Shown here: piece by piece, positions 1 through 12,200 of the stretch | Layout: every line of letters begins with the position of its first letter | Numbering within the stretch: position 1 is the first letter of the stretch | Origin: Phoronis ovalis | Taxonomy: Eukaryota; Phoronida; Phoronidae | Length of the DNA: 15,464 nt | Assembly (NCBI GenBank): GCA_028565635.1 | Contig: JAOXYB010048057.1 | Coordinates: forward strand, 1-15,464 | Direction of reading: 5' to 3' | The notes under the pieces: model-generated | Databases searched by the model: none | The model's input: only the letters and a program-made list of their open reading frames with translations | What the model was told of the DNA's origin: nothing | Program-made: the position numbers and the translations under genes

Positions 1-97
1 TGGGAAATTTTTGTAATGATTTAAATTACATGAATTTACTATAGAAGTGGATGGGAAAATCAATTGTGTCCTTATACAAGTTGGCAAAATACTGTAC

Positions 98-229
98 CTG
101 CTGGACTGGAAGCAGCCTTGACCTTTGAAGTGACAGGACTTTTAACGGCTGAGACTTTAGCCTTCTTGTCTTGTTGACGGTCAGAGTAGTTTTTGACAAC
201 AAAAGTAGATCTTGAGTCACGTTTTGCAC
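98..229 (-). CDS. CPLANE1: Last exon in window, basic tail (AKRDSRSTFVVKNYSDRQQD ...)
   Basis: 132 bp: two bases completing Gly, 43 codons, one base, with acceptor TTTTCCAG|GTGC and donor CAGCAG|GTACAG. It continues KKAKVSAVKSPVTSKVKAAS and SPA, Lys/Ser/Val-rich. There is no stop before the donor, so the gene goes on beyond the left edge. The longer open frame across 26-250 is a different, non-coding frame. Phase 1 at both ends. Confidence 0.88.
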
Positions 230-3200
230 CTGGAAAAAGTAAATGCACATACAGATGAAAATAAATGGTAAATCTATTTGTTAGTTGATACTTATCATAA
301 TACCTCCATTAGATTAACCTAAAACTCAATTTCTTTTTTTATTTTGGCTGCATATGTAATTGAACTGTTGGAGATACAAATAAAATCAAAAGGTAAACAA
401 AGACAACATGACTGTTCAATCAAATAGAGGTTACAGTTGAATAAAAGAACTCCAAACAAGATTATTTAATTCTGTTAAATTATGGTTCCAGACATCTGCA
501 TAAGTCGTCACCACTGATATGTGTGTTGACGGGATAATAAAAGGTCAGACACATAAACTTGTTTCTTTCTGTAGTAGACTTCATTTTTTCAAACACAGAA
601 TTACCTTTCAATGTATCTGGTTTCTGTCTAATGGTTGTTGCACTGCCCATACTTTTTAACCTATCCACGTACGATTTAGGTTTAGATGATGAGGTATATT
701 TCCTGGTTTTAGACGGTTGTTGCAACCTGACTAGTTCTGTGTAAGACCTTTTAGAGGCCTGTAGTTTCTTGGGACTGGTAAACTCAGGCTTCTGACCAAT
801 TCTTACATGTACATCTAATAAAAAAAAAAATGGATATGAATTTCACAAATTCAGTTGTCTCGTACAGATTAGTTACAGAGACTGTTTGCATGCACTTAGC
901 GGTGTCACTGGTCATGAACCTAAACATTCCTAAAATTCCATGTTTTGTGCTAGCGTATGTAGAACTACTTGATTGTGCATTCACAAAATGCTGAATTGTG
1001 GGAACGTTTAGGATCATGCCTGTGGTGGCCCAACCAAGTGCATATGCAAACAGTTTATCTGCATCAAAAAGTACTTTACACTTGTTTCAAAATATGTACT
1101 AATGTCACATTTACATAAGCTATAAGCCAGTTTTAGTTTAAAATTAGTTTAGTTGGATATTTCTAACAGGCAAAATATGCTTCCAGTACATCACATTAAG
1201 TTGAAAATTTTAGGAAATTATGCCGAGTACAGGACAAAATTATAATTGTACGGTAATGTAACCACAAAGCCACATGCAGATGCAACAAGTATAATAATGA
1301 AAGAAAAAAGTTTAATAGTGCTATGTTAGGATAGGATGTTAGAAAAATCAACAACAGTAGAAGGATCTATGATTTTTAAGGACACATAACTGATAATTTG
1401 ATAAAAATGCAAGTGTTTATAGCATGCAATAATTTTTTTTATAAATACAGCAAGGAAGGAGGAAGTAGAAAAGTAAGCAAAGAAAGAAACCTGTGTGGTC
1501 ATCAATAGATGTATTAGCTATAGCAGTATCAATATATTTGTCAGGTGCAGCTGTATATAAGGAGCATTCTCGCTGAATGGTTTGGATCTCATTTGCAGCC
1601 TCATCTTGTAAGTCGTACACAGAATTACTCCGAAATGTTAATGAATGCACCAGTGACTCTTGAAATCACAAAATGCAGATTTGAAATATTAAGCTACAAT
1701 TACAACTTATTTGCTTCGATTTTTATAGTAACAAATTATAAAAACAAAAATGGAATCACCATTGATAATTTAGAATGATTACATATATTTACCACAAAAG
1801 CCAACATATAAATGCTTTCTTTTTTATTTATTGTATCCGATTAGATATGTTTCCATTGCTTTTTAATGAAATGCCACAATTTTAAAAGGAATTTTAGTTA
1901 GTTACCACGGGTTTGTTGTCTTGGTACAACGGTCCTAGTTTGGCTCAACACAGGTGCTCCATAAGAATCTTCTTTATATCCTGTTTGGGCCTGGTTTGTC
2001 GCTCCCTGATCGATGTCCTCCATTAAACTATCGAGAAATATACATTTGTTTTTTAGATATTAGCATTTAAAGACAGAGTGCGTAACAAATGTCAAGCAGA
2101 ATTTTTATGTGGCTGTCTATGCATAGCAGCAACGAACTGTTGACAGTACAATTGACTGGATTCACAAAGCGTGTAAACTTAACTTTTCCAAATTTTGCTC
2201 TTGTACGCATTTGACAGTAACTGAATTATTAGTAATTTCATTATCAGGTAACAATTGTCCTTTGTTTATCTTGTCAAGTGTCAGACATGAAAAACAACAT
2301 TAAACAAAGATACTGTTACAGTAAACCATACAATGTTTTTCTTATAACACATATACCGGTAATATTCTCTGTCATGAGATTTTCCACGGGCTGTTTTTCG
2401 TGGTATTCCATATTTAAACTTGGCTGTTTTCAAACTTCTGTGTGGACTAGGTGATTTTCTGTGAGCAGTAGGTGACCTTTGGTGAGGACTAGGTGACTGA
2501 TGTAAAGCACTTCTACGTTTAGGTGATTTATTATGAGGACTAGGAGAACCTTAAATAAAGAAACTTTTGATTCCCTTAAAGTTCTATTTTAGAATTATTA
2601 ATGAGCATTAAGATCTTGAATTATAAAGAAACACAAACACAAAAAATAACAATAATAGACTGTTAAACATGTACATGTATGAAAATGGGTACTCATTTTA
2701 ATTAAAACATTGCTTGCTCAGGGTTATGCAGGAGAAAACACTGTTTAAATTACTGGATAAGGCAAATCTTTTGTACAAGATGCAATCAGCTGAGACAAAT
2801 AGAAAGAAGAGGAAACAGTGTTTTTATTGGAATTTACTTATTATAGGATGTTGCGCACTTTAATTAAGACAAAATGCTTTCTGTTACAGTAAGATAAATT
2901 TTCACGTGCCCGGTATTAGATCATATAAGAGTTGCAGTGTATATTTACAGGTACACTGACATCTGCTTTTACCCAATATTAACTTTTTTTTTCTGAAAGT
3001 ATCATTTTATGGAAATAACAAGGGCCAATGTATAATATATGATTAAGAAATAGACGATTGCAAGCACTACATGGCATTGGTATAAGACCCAGTCGAATCC
3101 ATAGTTCTGTTTATATAATGAATAAATTCTGTGACAATGCGGAGAACTGCATGATTGTGCATTCATAAAATGCGAAACATTGGTCTGCTAAGACATCTCC

Positions 3201-6200
3201 ACATAGTGCATGGAAATAGTATATAATTGTGAAAAAATAAATGAAAATTATCATTTACGTGGAGTTTTAGGTTTATCATGAACCATTTCTGCCAATAGAT
3301 CACAAGCCTGATGTAATCGCTTTTCATGAAATTCTTCTGCCATCTGTGAAGTTACACCTTCTCGAGTTTTATTACGAGTCTTAATTTCACTTGTACTCTG
3401 AAAATAATAACAGGCTAGTATTAAAACCAAAAATCTTATCGTTTAACATGTAAAAGGTGACAATAAATAAGAAAATTGAAAACAGCTAGAGTTTCATAAA
3501 ACTGTGAGCAGGAGTTAATAACTTACAATTTGAAGTTTTTTTAATCCTCGTTAACATGTGATGCTATCCAAGAATGTCCAACAAAATTGGTGGCCAATGT
3601 TACTACTGGTATGAAACAAAAAACTCAATTTTCAGGGATAGATATCAAATCAAAAATAAAATTTAAACAAAACAATTCTAAAGTCTGTTAAACATCACAA
3701 ACTGTAGGTATAGATTATGCCCAGGATTCTGTTGTCATTAAATATAAGTAGATATACATTTAGAGGCATTATTTGATTCACTAATGGTTACTTACAAGAT
3801 TCAATGTGTCATCCTTTGGCTCATACTTATGTAATTCATTTCCTCTTAAGGTATCCAGGTGCTCTCTGTATTCTGCCATTTTCTGCCGCCGCTTATCTTT
3901 CATCCACTCACGAAGCCTTTGTTTCTCTTTGGGTGAATTCTGTGGTGAATGAGACGGAGATTTTTCTCCTGCAGGTAACTTGAAAATTTGCTTCGTCTCT
4001 CTGCTGGTCAAGGTTCCATGCCTAAGTTTCCTGGCAGCATGCAATCTAAAATGCACAGAATAATAACTCTATAGACAGGGAGGTTTGAGTAGCGTTCCCA
4101 AGCTGGCACAATTATTAAAGAGGTTGTTATCTAGTATACTTCATGTTTATACAATGTTACCTCTCACAAAATATGTTTCTTCACATGGGGTAATTTATCA
4201 CCTTTGATGGGTGGTTGTAAATGTATATCACATTGCACTTACAACAAACTGTCTTCAATTAAAGTGGGTACAAAAATACGAAGTGGTACATGGGTCTAGT
4301 ATCATTCGTACTTAAGAACTGGTATCATAGAGATTCTTGCATCATGTCACCAGATCAGAATGTAGAGAGAAATATTTCCATCAATTTAAAAGTTAAACAG
4401 TGATTCTTACCACATTCCTAACCTGGCTCAGTGAAAAATGTGATATATAACACAGGTAAAGAATTTTGTAGGAGTGTTATAATAACTTGAAGTGGAAAAA
4501 TCTTCTTTAGCATTACTTACCTAGCTCTTGCCACAATCTTGTCTGCTTGACCACTTGTCAGACCAATCTCTTGTTGCAATGCGGAGCCTCCCTGCTCTAC
4601 TACATCAGCAACAATGTCAGTAATACCACTTAATCCACTGATTGACAGGTCCACCTAAAGAATTGATAATTACACAAACAGTGTCTGGAGCTCCGGTGCA
4701 ACTGACCTATATTTGCTATTAGTGCAGTTGATATTTCTTGGAGATCAATGCTAACCTTTGAGTTTATTACCCACTGCCTTCACATGATGTAATTCAAAAG
4801 TTACTACACAAGAATATGTTAGGTGCATTATCATACACATAAGTTAAATTTCATAAAACATTAAAAACATCACTCACCAGTTTACTAGATGTACTGGAAT
4901 TGCTTTGAGCTCCAAAACTAACGTGATCTTTAGCAGCTGGTGCTTTTGACCCAACAATATCGTCCAGATTAAGAGGTGGTACCTAATCAGACAAAATCAA
5001 TATTATTGTTGTGTAGTCCATAATTTTATATGAGCAAATATAGAACATTAATTTAAAGAGAGCGGCATGATAGATGAATATTTCCAAATAACTTTCTATG
5101 CTAGATGTCACTAACCATCAGGTCTTCAGTCCATTTGTAAGACATAGTTTACCCCTGCTTAGTGAAACTACACATTGAATGCAAAATACATGCATTTTGC
5201 AAGATGTTAACAGAAATGTTCTGCCACCTGTTGGCATTCAATGTAATTTCTGCAAATCCCTCATTAGCAGTAAAAATTCTAACCTATACTGAGTTGTCTA
5301 TTTACATTCCATTAAAAAAGCAATACTTACGGGACTATGTGACCTAGGGGTTCCGGCACTTCTTACTGGAGATGAAGATAACGACCTGCCACTTGGTGTT
5401 TTTGTACCGGGAGACCTTCGACCGAGAGAACTTTGTGCCACATTAGCTGGAGGATAAGCACTTGGATATGAGGCTTCCGTTAAGTTCTCCAATGTTTTCA
5501 TGTCCTTAAAAGTTAATAATTATTAGGAGTCTACATGAACAAAAGTATCTCTTGCATCAATGGTAGGCCTGTTAGATAAATTAGTCAACACAGCAAATGT
5601 TATGTACCTTGTACGTACAACACTCTTAAAAAAGAATTAATATTATAAAAATATTAAAAGAAACATTTTTCTACTATCAAACAAACTTCAAAACATTTCG
5701 GTGGTGAAAGAACATGCTATAGTCACAGAAGCAGATGTACCATTTTTGTATCCTGCAAGTCTTGTTCCACAGCATTGTTAACTCGGGTTATAGCTTCAAG
5801 CTGATCATCCATCTCTTTCAAACGACGTATTATGTCCGTCCTGCATTTCTTGCGAGTTGCTCTAGCTACATCTGGTTGCCTTTTCTCAGTATCCCTACAA
5901 AACAAGTGCTTCTATATAGAAAATTCAAGCAATTTCACTGTAGACTGTGTTAGAGAGTGCTCTTTGACCATATGAGGAGACTCAGCCTGAATGGACGTGG
6001 TTTCGACTTTTATCAATCTAATTCAGAAAAGGGGTGGGTTTTTTGGGGTTGCTCAATGAAAGGGGCAGGTTTTTCAAGTTTTTATCTCATGGCAAAGAAA
6101 ATGTCGTTTTTTTTACTTGTCAGTCCACCTTTCTATTTTAATTTGTGCACACATAATAGACTGAATGGAATTCATGTCATATTTGTTACCAGAAGAATCA

Positions 6201-9200
6201 GAAATGAAGGCAAACAGGAGTAAATATAACTATAATCCAGCAGCCAATCTTAAAATTTTTTTTACGTATAGATTCATACAACAAAGTAATGTAATTGTGT
6301 TTTTGAGTACAATGGGGTCTATGTCATATCCTAGTCATAATGATTGCAAAATATTTGCAATTCTTTTTTCAGTGACATTTATTGTTACAAAAATGCTATA
6401 AATCTTTAAATTTCTCACTTATGTAAGGATAGTTATCAAGAGAATTGAGCACAGTACTTCCAATTCATTTCAGCAATATTATAAACACTCTTCCTGCCAC
6501 AATTCCTGCAGTGTAGATACATCACACAACTGGTGGTGCCATACCTAGTGTTCTCTTGTTAGATATATGCTCAAAAGTATTTCCTCTATCCTGATTTTTA
6601 GTGAAATTCAGTCAATCGCTGAAGAAGACAATAGCTTCCATAACTCAAATCTAAATGGGTAACCAAATGCTCCCATTATATAGATGTGGACCTCAATCTA
6701 TACCATACTTTTTTGTTGTTTTTTCCATCATTTATGAACTTGGCTTTAAGTTTGTTACTAATGTGTAAAATTTAAATATAATGTTTAACATACTTGTTCA
6801 GTAATCACTTGATTTACAGTGGCTCATGAGTTCATTAATGCTTTTGCTTCATATATAAAAAAAATCTGGTAAAAGTGTTCTATTTTATAATTTTTTGAAT
6901 ACCTGGATTTGAAAATAACACAAGATTCTTAAAGTATCAGGGATCATTTTACAGACTGAACAATATGCAGTTTCTAATGCCAGATTACAGAAATGTACAA
7001 AGTATAACAACCTTAATAAACAGGACACTTGCATTATTTGACTGCATTTATGAATAAGGGCCTTCTAGTTCACACCACTGCAAAATACTTAATAATTAAC
7101 AACTGTTTAACTTATTGATCAGCTGTAAACTTTTGTCAATAGTTGACCAACACATTCAAATATGTAACTTAGCACTCACCTATATTTATAATCATTACTT
7201 AACATTCTTACAGTAAGTGGGTCAGGGCCAGGTGACCTAGAAGTGGGAGACTTGGATTTCAACTTCCTATTTGGTGATGGTGTTCCTGGTGACCTTGGAT
7301 TCACGGACATTGTTGACTTGACAGGCGATCGACTTGGTTTTCTTGGCTTTCCTGAGCCGTGCTTTTTTGGAGTATGTTTTTTTAGGGATCTACCTCTTGA
7401 CCTTGAACTTGATAAACTGCTGCCTGATATTGGTCTCTCGGGAGATTTTGGAGGGGTTTTTACAATTTCATTCAATAAAGCATCATCTATATCGACAACA
7501 TTTAAATACTGTCGACCATCAGGTACACTCTACAAAATAAGAAGATTGTCTGCAGTGGCATCATTGTGAAATGTTTAATGTTACTGTAAACATATTTTGT
7601 ACTCTAGGACATGATATAGAAATTTTGTAGAGTGAAAAGAAAACCCGCTTTACTTGGTTTACAAAGGATGTCATATGGTCTATAGGAATCAGGAGGATAA
7701 CAACATTTAACTCGGATGACCATTATTATCTCAAGTGATTATTCTGCCTTGTAATGAGTAGTAGCAGGAATAAGTATAGGATTGTACATCAACATTAAGT
7801 CAGAATTTTCTTGATGAAATTGTAAATTTAGCTATATCATCATTTTAATAGAATATCCCAATGACAAGCTAAAAAAGATTGCAATTTTCAAATTAAGTTA
7901 GATCAGAATTTTACAATTCTTTCACTAATAAAACCATTGCTTACTACCTACCTGATCTGTTGAAGGAACTACATCTGATCCAGGCTGTGCATCTTTATCT
8001 GCAAATCGTAATCCCATATAAATGTCAGGTGCCAATATGTGTCCTCCTCTGGCTGCAGCATACTCATTAATAGCCTCCTGTATAGGGTCAGTTCCTAAGT
8101 AAAAATCAAACAACCGTTAAATATTATCAACTAGGCTTCAAAATAAACTAAATCTTTTAATCAAAGCATTTAAACACCATTGGAAGCTAGGAATATTTAA
8201 TGCTTGTATGTGAAAAAAAATGTCTAAAACAAAAACATGTACATCAGAAAAATAATAACATATACAATTTTTCGTATTATAAATCTATATAAAACATATG
8301 CACAGCAATGGAAAATATTTAATTGAATAGTAACATATGTTTTTAAGCTACTTTCAAGCACTGAATAATTTAAGAACATTACATGGAGCCACGTTCTTAC
8401 TACAAGGTTTCTAAAACTGATACTTCATCTAACATTATATCATCTGCATGTTCGAACATGTAATTTTCTTCTTCATCATTTTGGTAGTCAATCAAACAAA
8501 ACAAATTAATTTTAGATAAAATTGGTTTACATAAGATAAAAATGACAGACTTGAAAAAAAACACAAATGTGTTTCACTTGAAAGTAATCATGGTTATACA
8601 AACCAATTTCCCTATATTCTGCCAGTCTGACTGGACTCATGCATGTACTAGTTTGCACTACTTTAGGGTCTCTGTTTGGACTGGGACTTCGACTAAGAAC
8701 ATCAGTTTCCACACGAATCTACAAATAAAGAAATTTTGAAGAGGATTCTTAAAAAATGTATTGCAGCCAGCTTAAGAAGTCTAAATTTGTTAACAAGAAT
8801 GCAATATACAATTTCTTGAATGTCTGTTTAATTGCATTGTAGCCATTTTTACACAATAATTAAAATAATGATCAATAAACTAAGATTACAAATGAATAAT
8901 CTAAATGATTATAGTCTACAATTAACAATTATGTTATACATTCTACAAAATTCTAGAAAACATATTTAGTTGTTCAGTAATTAACTGATCAAAAATAAAA
9001 ATTCGAATACTTTCATATTTTAAAAGCCAAATAAACTATTTAGCCATACCGGGTTTGCCGTTTCCTTTGCTGCTCTCAGATGAGCAGCAGCATTTGGATC
9101 TTGATCCTCTGCATTCAGGTACTCGTCAAATGTACCTGAAACAAATTAGGCTTTATAGAAAAAGAAGATGTACACAATAAAATGACAAATCTCAATGAAT

Positions 9201-12200
9201 GATGTCATAATTATGCATAGACCCAGATATTAAACTTTAAAAACAATTCTTTAATTTAAACAATAAAATTTTGGGATATATTTTTGTTATTTTTAAAACA
9301 TACAAAACTTCTTTGTACATGTTTACCTTGGCTACTCAAGTATAAGATGTAAAACATTCACATGTTTGACACATTGCATAAAGCAGAGAATATAGAGTAA
9401 TTTGGACTAAATGTAATGGCTAAGGTTATTTACAAGGCATTCAGAGACTTGAGAAGTATAAAATCAACAGGAGAATTACAGATTGAGGAAAACTTGCTGG
9501 AGAACAATTTAAATTGGAAAAATTATCATTTGTTGTATCTTGGACTGTTAGTATTGACACTAAAATGAGACATTTTCAATTCAATGTTTTATACAACAGC
9601 ATGGCTTGAAAAATGGAAAATTAAAAATAGCAACAGATGTTCTATGGGCATTCCGAAACCATGTTTCATATATTTTGCGAATGTGGTATTGTTAAAATAA
9701 TTTGGAGCGAACTAAGCTAATTGTGGGAAGATACAACAAAATAAAAAAAAAAGATTATGCAAGCACTGGAAAATAGCAATTCAGATAAAATTAATAACCA
9801 TATAATAATATTAGGAAACAAATGGATCTCATATTGATAAATGGCAAAAAATACTGTGTAACATAGAAAACTATTGCCTTTTATTGTGTAATTCTGTATA
9901 AATTGTAACTTGCATGCATCAATGAAACATTATAAATAGGAAAAAATAAAATAATTTGGACATATTTACATGTAAATATAACTGATCTAAACACAGGCAA
10001 GAGGTGAAAAAATATACCTGGCTCAATGATATATCCGTGATGCATTTTTATCTCTGTTTCAAGTCCATCTTCATACATTCCTACACTGAATTCATCATTT
10101 ATACGTGGAGAATTGTTTGCTGTGGTTTCTGACAGTTCTTCAGGTGGTGCTGGTGGTTGTGGACTAAGTGACCGGGTTTTCTTCTTTGCAGGTAATTTTT
10201 GCTCAGTCTCATGTGGGTCTGGCTTCTACAAAACACAATCATGTTAAACAAAGTAAAAATATTTTGCAACAAAGTATTATAAGTGCTCTCAAATTAATAC
10301 GCAGTAAGTATAGAAATTACTTGTATAGAAATACAACACATCTAAAACTTGAAAAAAAAGTTAATTAGACACAAATATAAAGTAAGGCAAAAGCTTGGAG
10401 AGGTTAAGCAAGATAAGCAGTTTTGCTGAGAAGAAAAGCAGGCTAGTACGGCAAAGTATAAAAAATTACCCATCAGCTTACATAAAAAAATCTCAAAAAA
10501 CACAACAAAACTGTACATACAGGGTATTTCTACAATAACTTACATTACAGAATTGAGGCAACATGGCATGTTTATTCCACCAAATGTTATTGACAAACAT
10601 AGGTGGTGATATGGACATGTCAGGTTTCCAGAACCAATTATTAGAAGATGCACAGGGTGTTCTTTTTCCTGAATTAACCTGTCCTTCATTACTTGGTGGA
10701 GAGGGAGATCTACTTTTTCCTGAAGGAATCTGTCCTTGCACATTACTTGGTTGAGAGGGAGATCTACTTTTTCCTGAAAAAACCTGTCCTTGCACATTAC
10801 TTGGTGCAGAAGGAGTTCTACTTTTGACTGAGGAAACCTGTTGTTGTACAGTACATGGTGAACTTTGTGCAGTACATGGTGAACTTTGTGCAGTGGATGG
10901 AGAGCTATTTTTGCTTCTGGATGAGTTAGCTGGGGAATCAAGTAATGCTTTTCTGACTGTAGTAGGATCCATTTCCAAGAAAACTTCTTCAGGATAACTT
11001 GGTGTTGGTATTGGTGTTCTGCTTATTACAGATGCCTGCATTTGTGAAGTTGGTTCAATAGTTTTTTCCATTACGTAACAAACAGCTTGACACTCCTCAC
11101 TTTTAGCATGATGCTTTTGCATTTTATCATTTGATTTGACATAGCCCCCAGATTTTGATGATACTACTACAGTTTGCTTCTTCAATGATGAAGTCTTGGG
11201 ATGACCAGGCTCAAGGCTTATCCTATCTTTTGAGTTTGTGCAAGACCCGAGAGTTACAGCAGATGATTTGATAAACTTTTGCTTTGGTGGTGTGGAATGT
11301 TTAGTATCAGGTGAGATTGCTTTTGAAAGTATTGGAGAAGTAGTAACAATCTTTGAACTATTATTTGGATCAGCAGATCCATAAATCTGTAGTGAATAAA
11401 GTTGAAAAAATGTACTACACTGGACATAAAATTAACAATGAATGCAACCATCCAAAACATGGACAAGTTTATTAAAAGAAAGAGCAACATGTAACCCATA
11501 CACATTGCTGAAGATTTTATGCAAAAGAAACTATTAAATAAACTGTTTGATGTAATGTAAAGCTGCCATACCTCTAACGGCGTATCAGTCTGGGTTGCGG
11601 AACGCACCATCCTATGTCTGAGTAGCTGAACACCTTTGCTAACACATTTAGGTCGGCTATAATTCATTCTTGTATTTAGAAGATCAAAAGTCTGGATTGC
11701 TGCAGTTCGGAGGGATAGTCTATTAGGTCTCTTAGTAGCATCTGTGAGTAGCACACACTGTATTCCACTTGTACTTGTGTCTGGCATATATATTTGAGAA
11801 CTTTTATAATGCATGTGTGGCTTTTTAGGTAGTAAATCACATTGCACTGAGCTTAAATTTGCCTTTGGTTTCTGCATATCATATAATATGTTGCACTGTG
11901 CTGAACTTGCAGCAGATTTATAACATACCTGGGATGACATTTCATGCTTTCTTGATTCAAACTGTGTAAATGAATCCACTGAATCTAATCTTGGAGAGCC
12001 GACTTGCAACTTACAATGTCTAGAATGGGTTTTGGCACTGACACCTTTATTCACACTTCTTGGCAGGTTAACATCAATATCAGGGGAAAGGAGCAACTCT
12101 CCATTGTGAAACTGTAAGCCAGATGAATGTTTAGACTTACTGTAAAATGGTTTAGCAAACTCATTTGAAAAGTATATAGTGTTCTGCACATTTACAGATG

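Noticed and set aside
26-250. Minus-strand 74-codon frame at the left edge
   Set aside because: It runs through the exon at 98-229 in the wrong frame and crosses both splice sites; the phase-matched frame is AKRDSRSTF..., not this one.
5957-6401. Plus-strand frames in the largest intron (88 and 78 codons) as a nested gene
   Set aside because: They have no recognisable domain or clear promoter, and their Phe/Ser/Leu-rich composition is typical of random AT-rich frames. I kept only the G-rich patch as a low-interest finding.
7243-7569. Plus-strand 108-codon frame (MGDLDFNFLFGDGVPGDLGF ...)
   Set aside because: It is the complement of the Ser-Pro-rich minus exon at 7180-7529; its Gly-Asp-Leu repeats are mirrored SPG/RSP codons.
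11254-11571. Hydrophobic C-terminal stretch, like a membrane anchor, after the giant exon
   Set aside because: It is translation of the intron at 11387-11571 and then of the next exon in the wrong frame. A good donor lies at 11570-11571 and the phase-0 acceptor at 11387-11388 leads to coding sequence.
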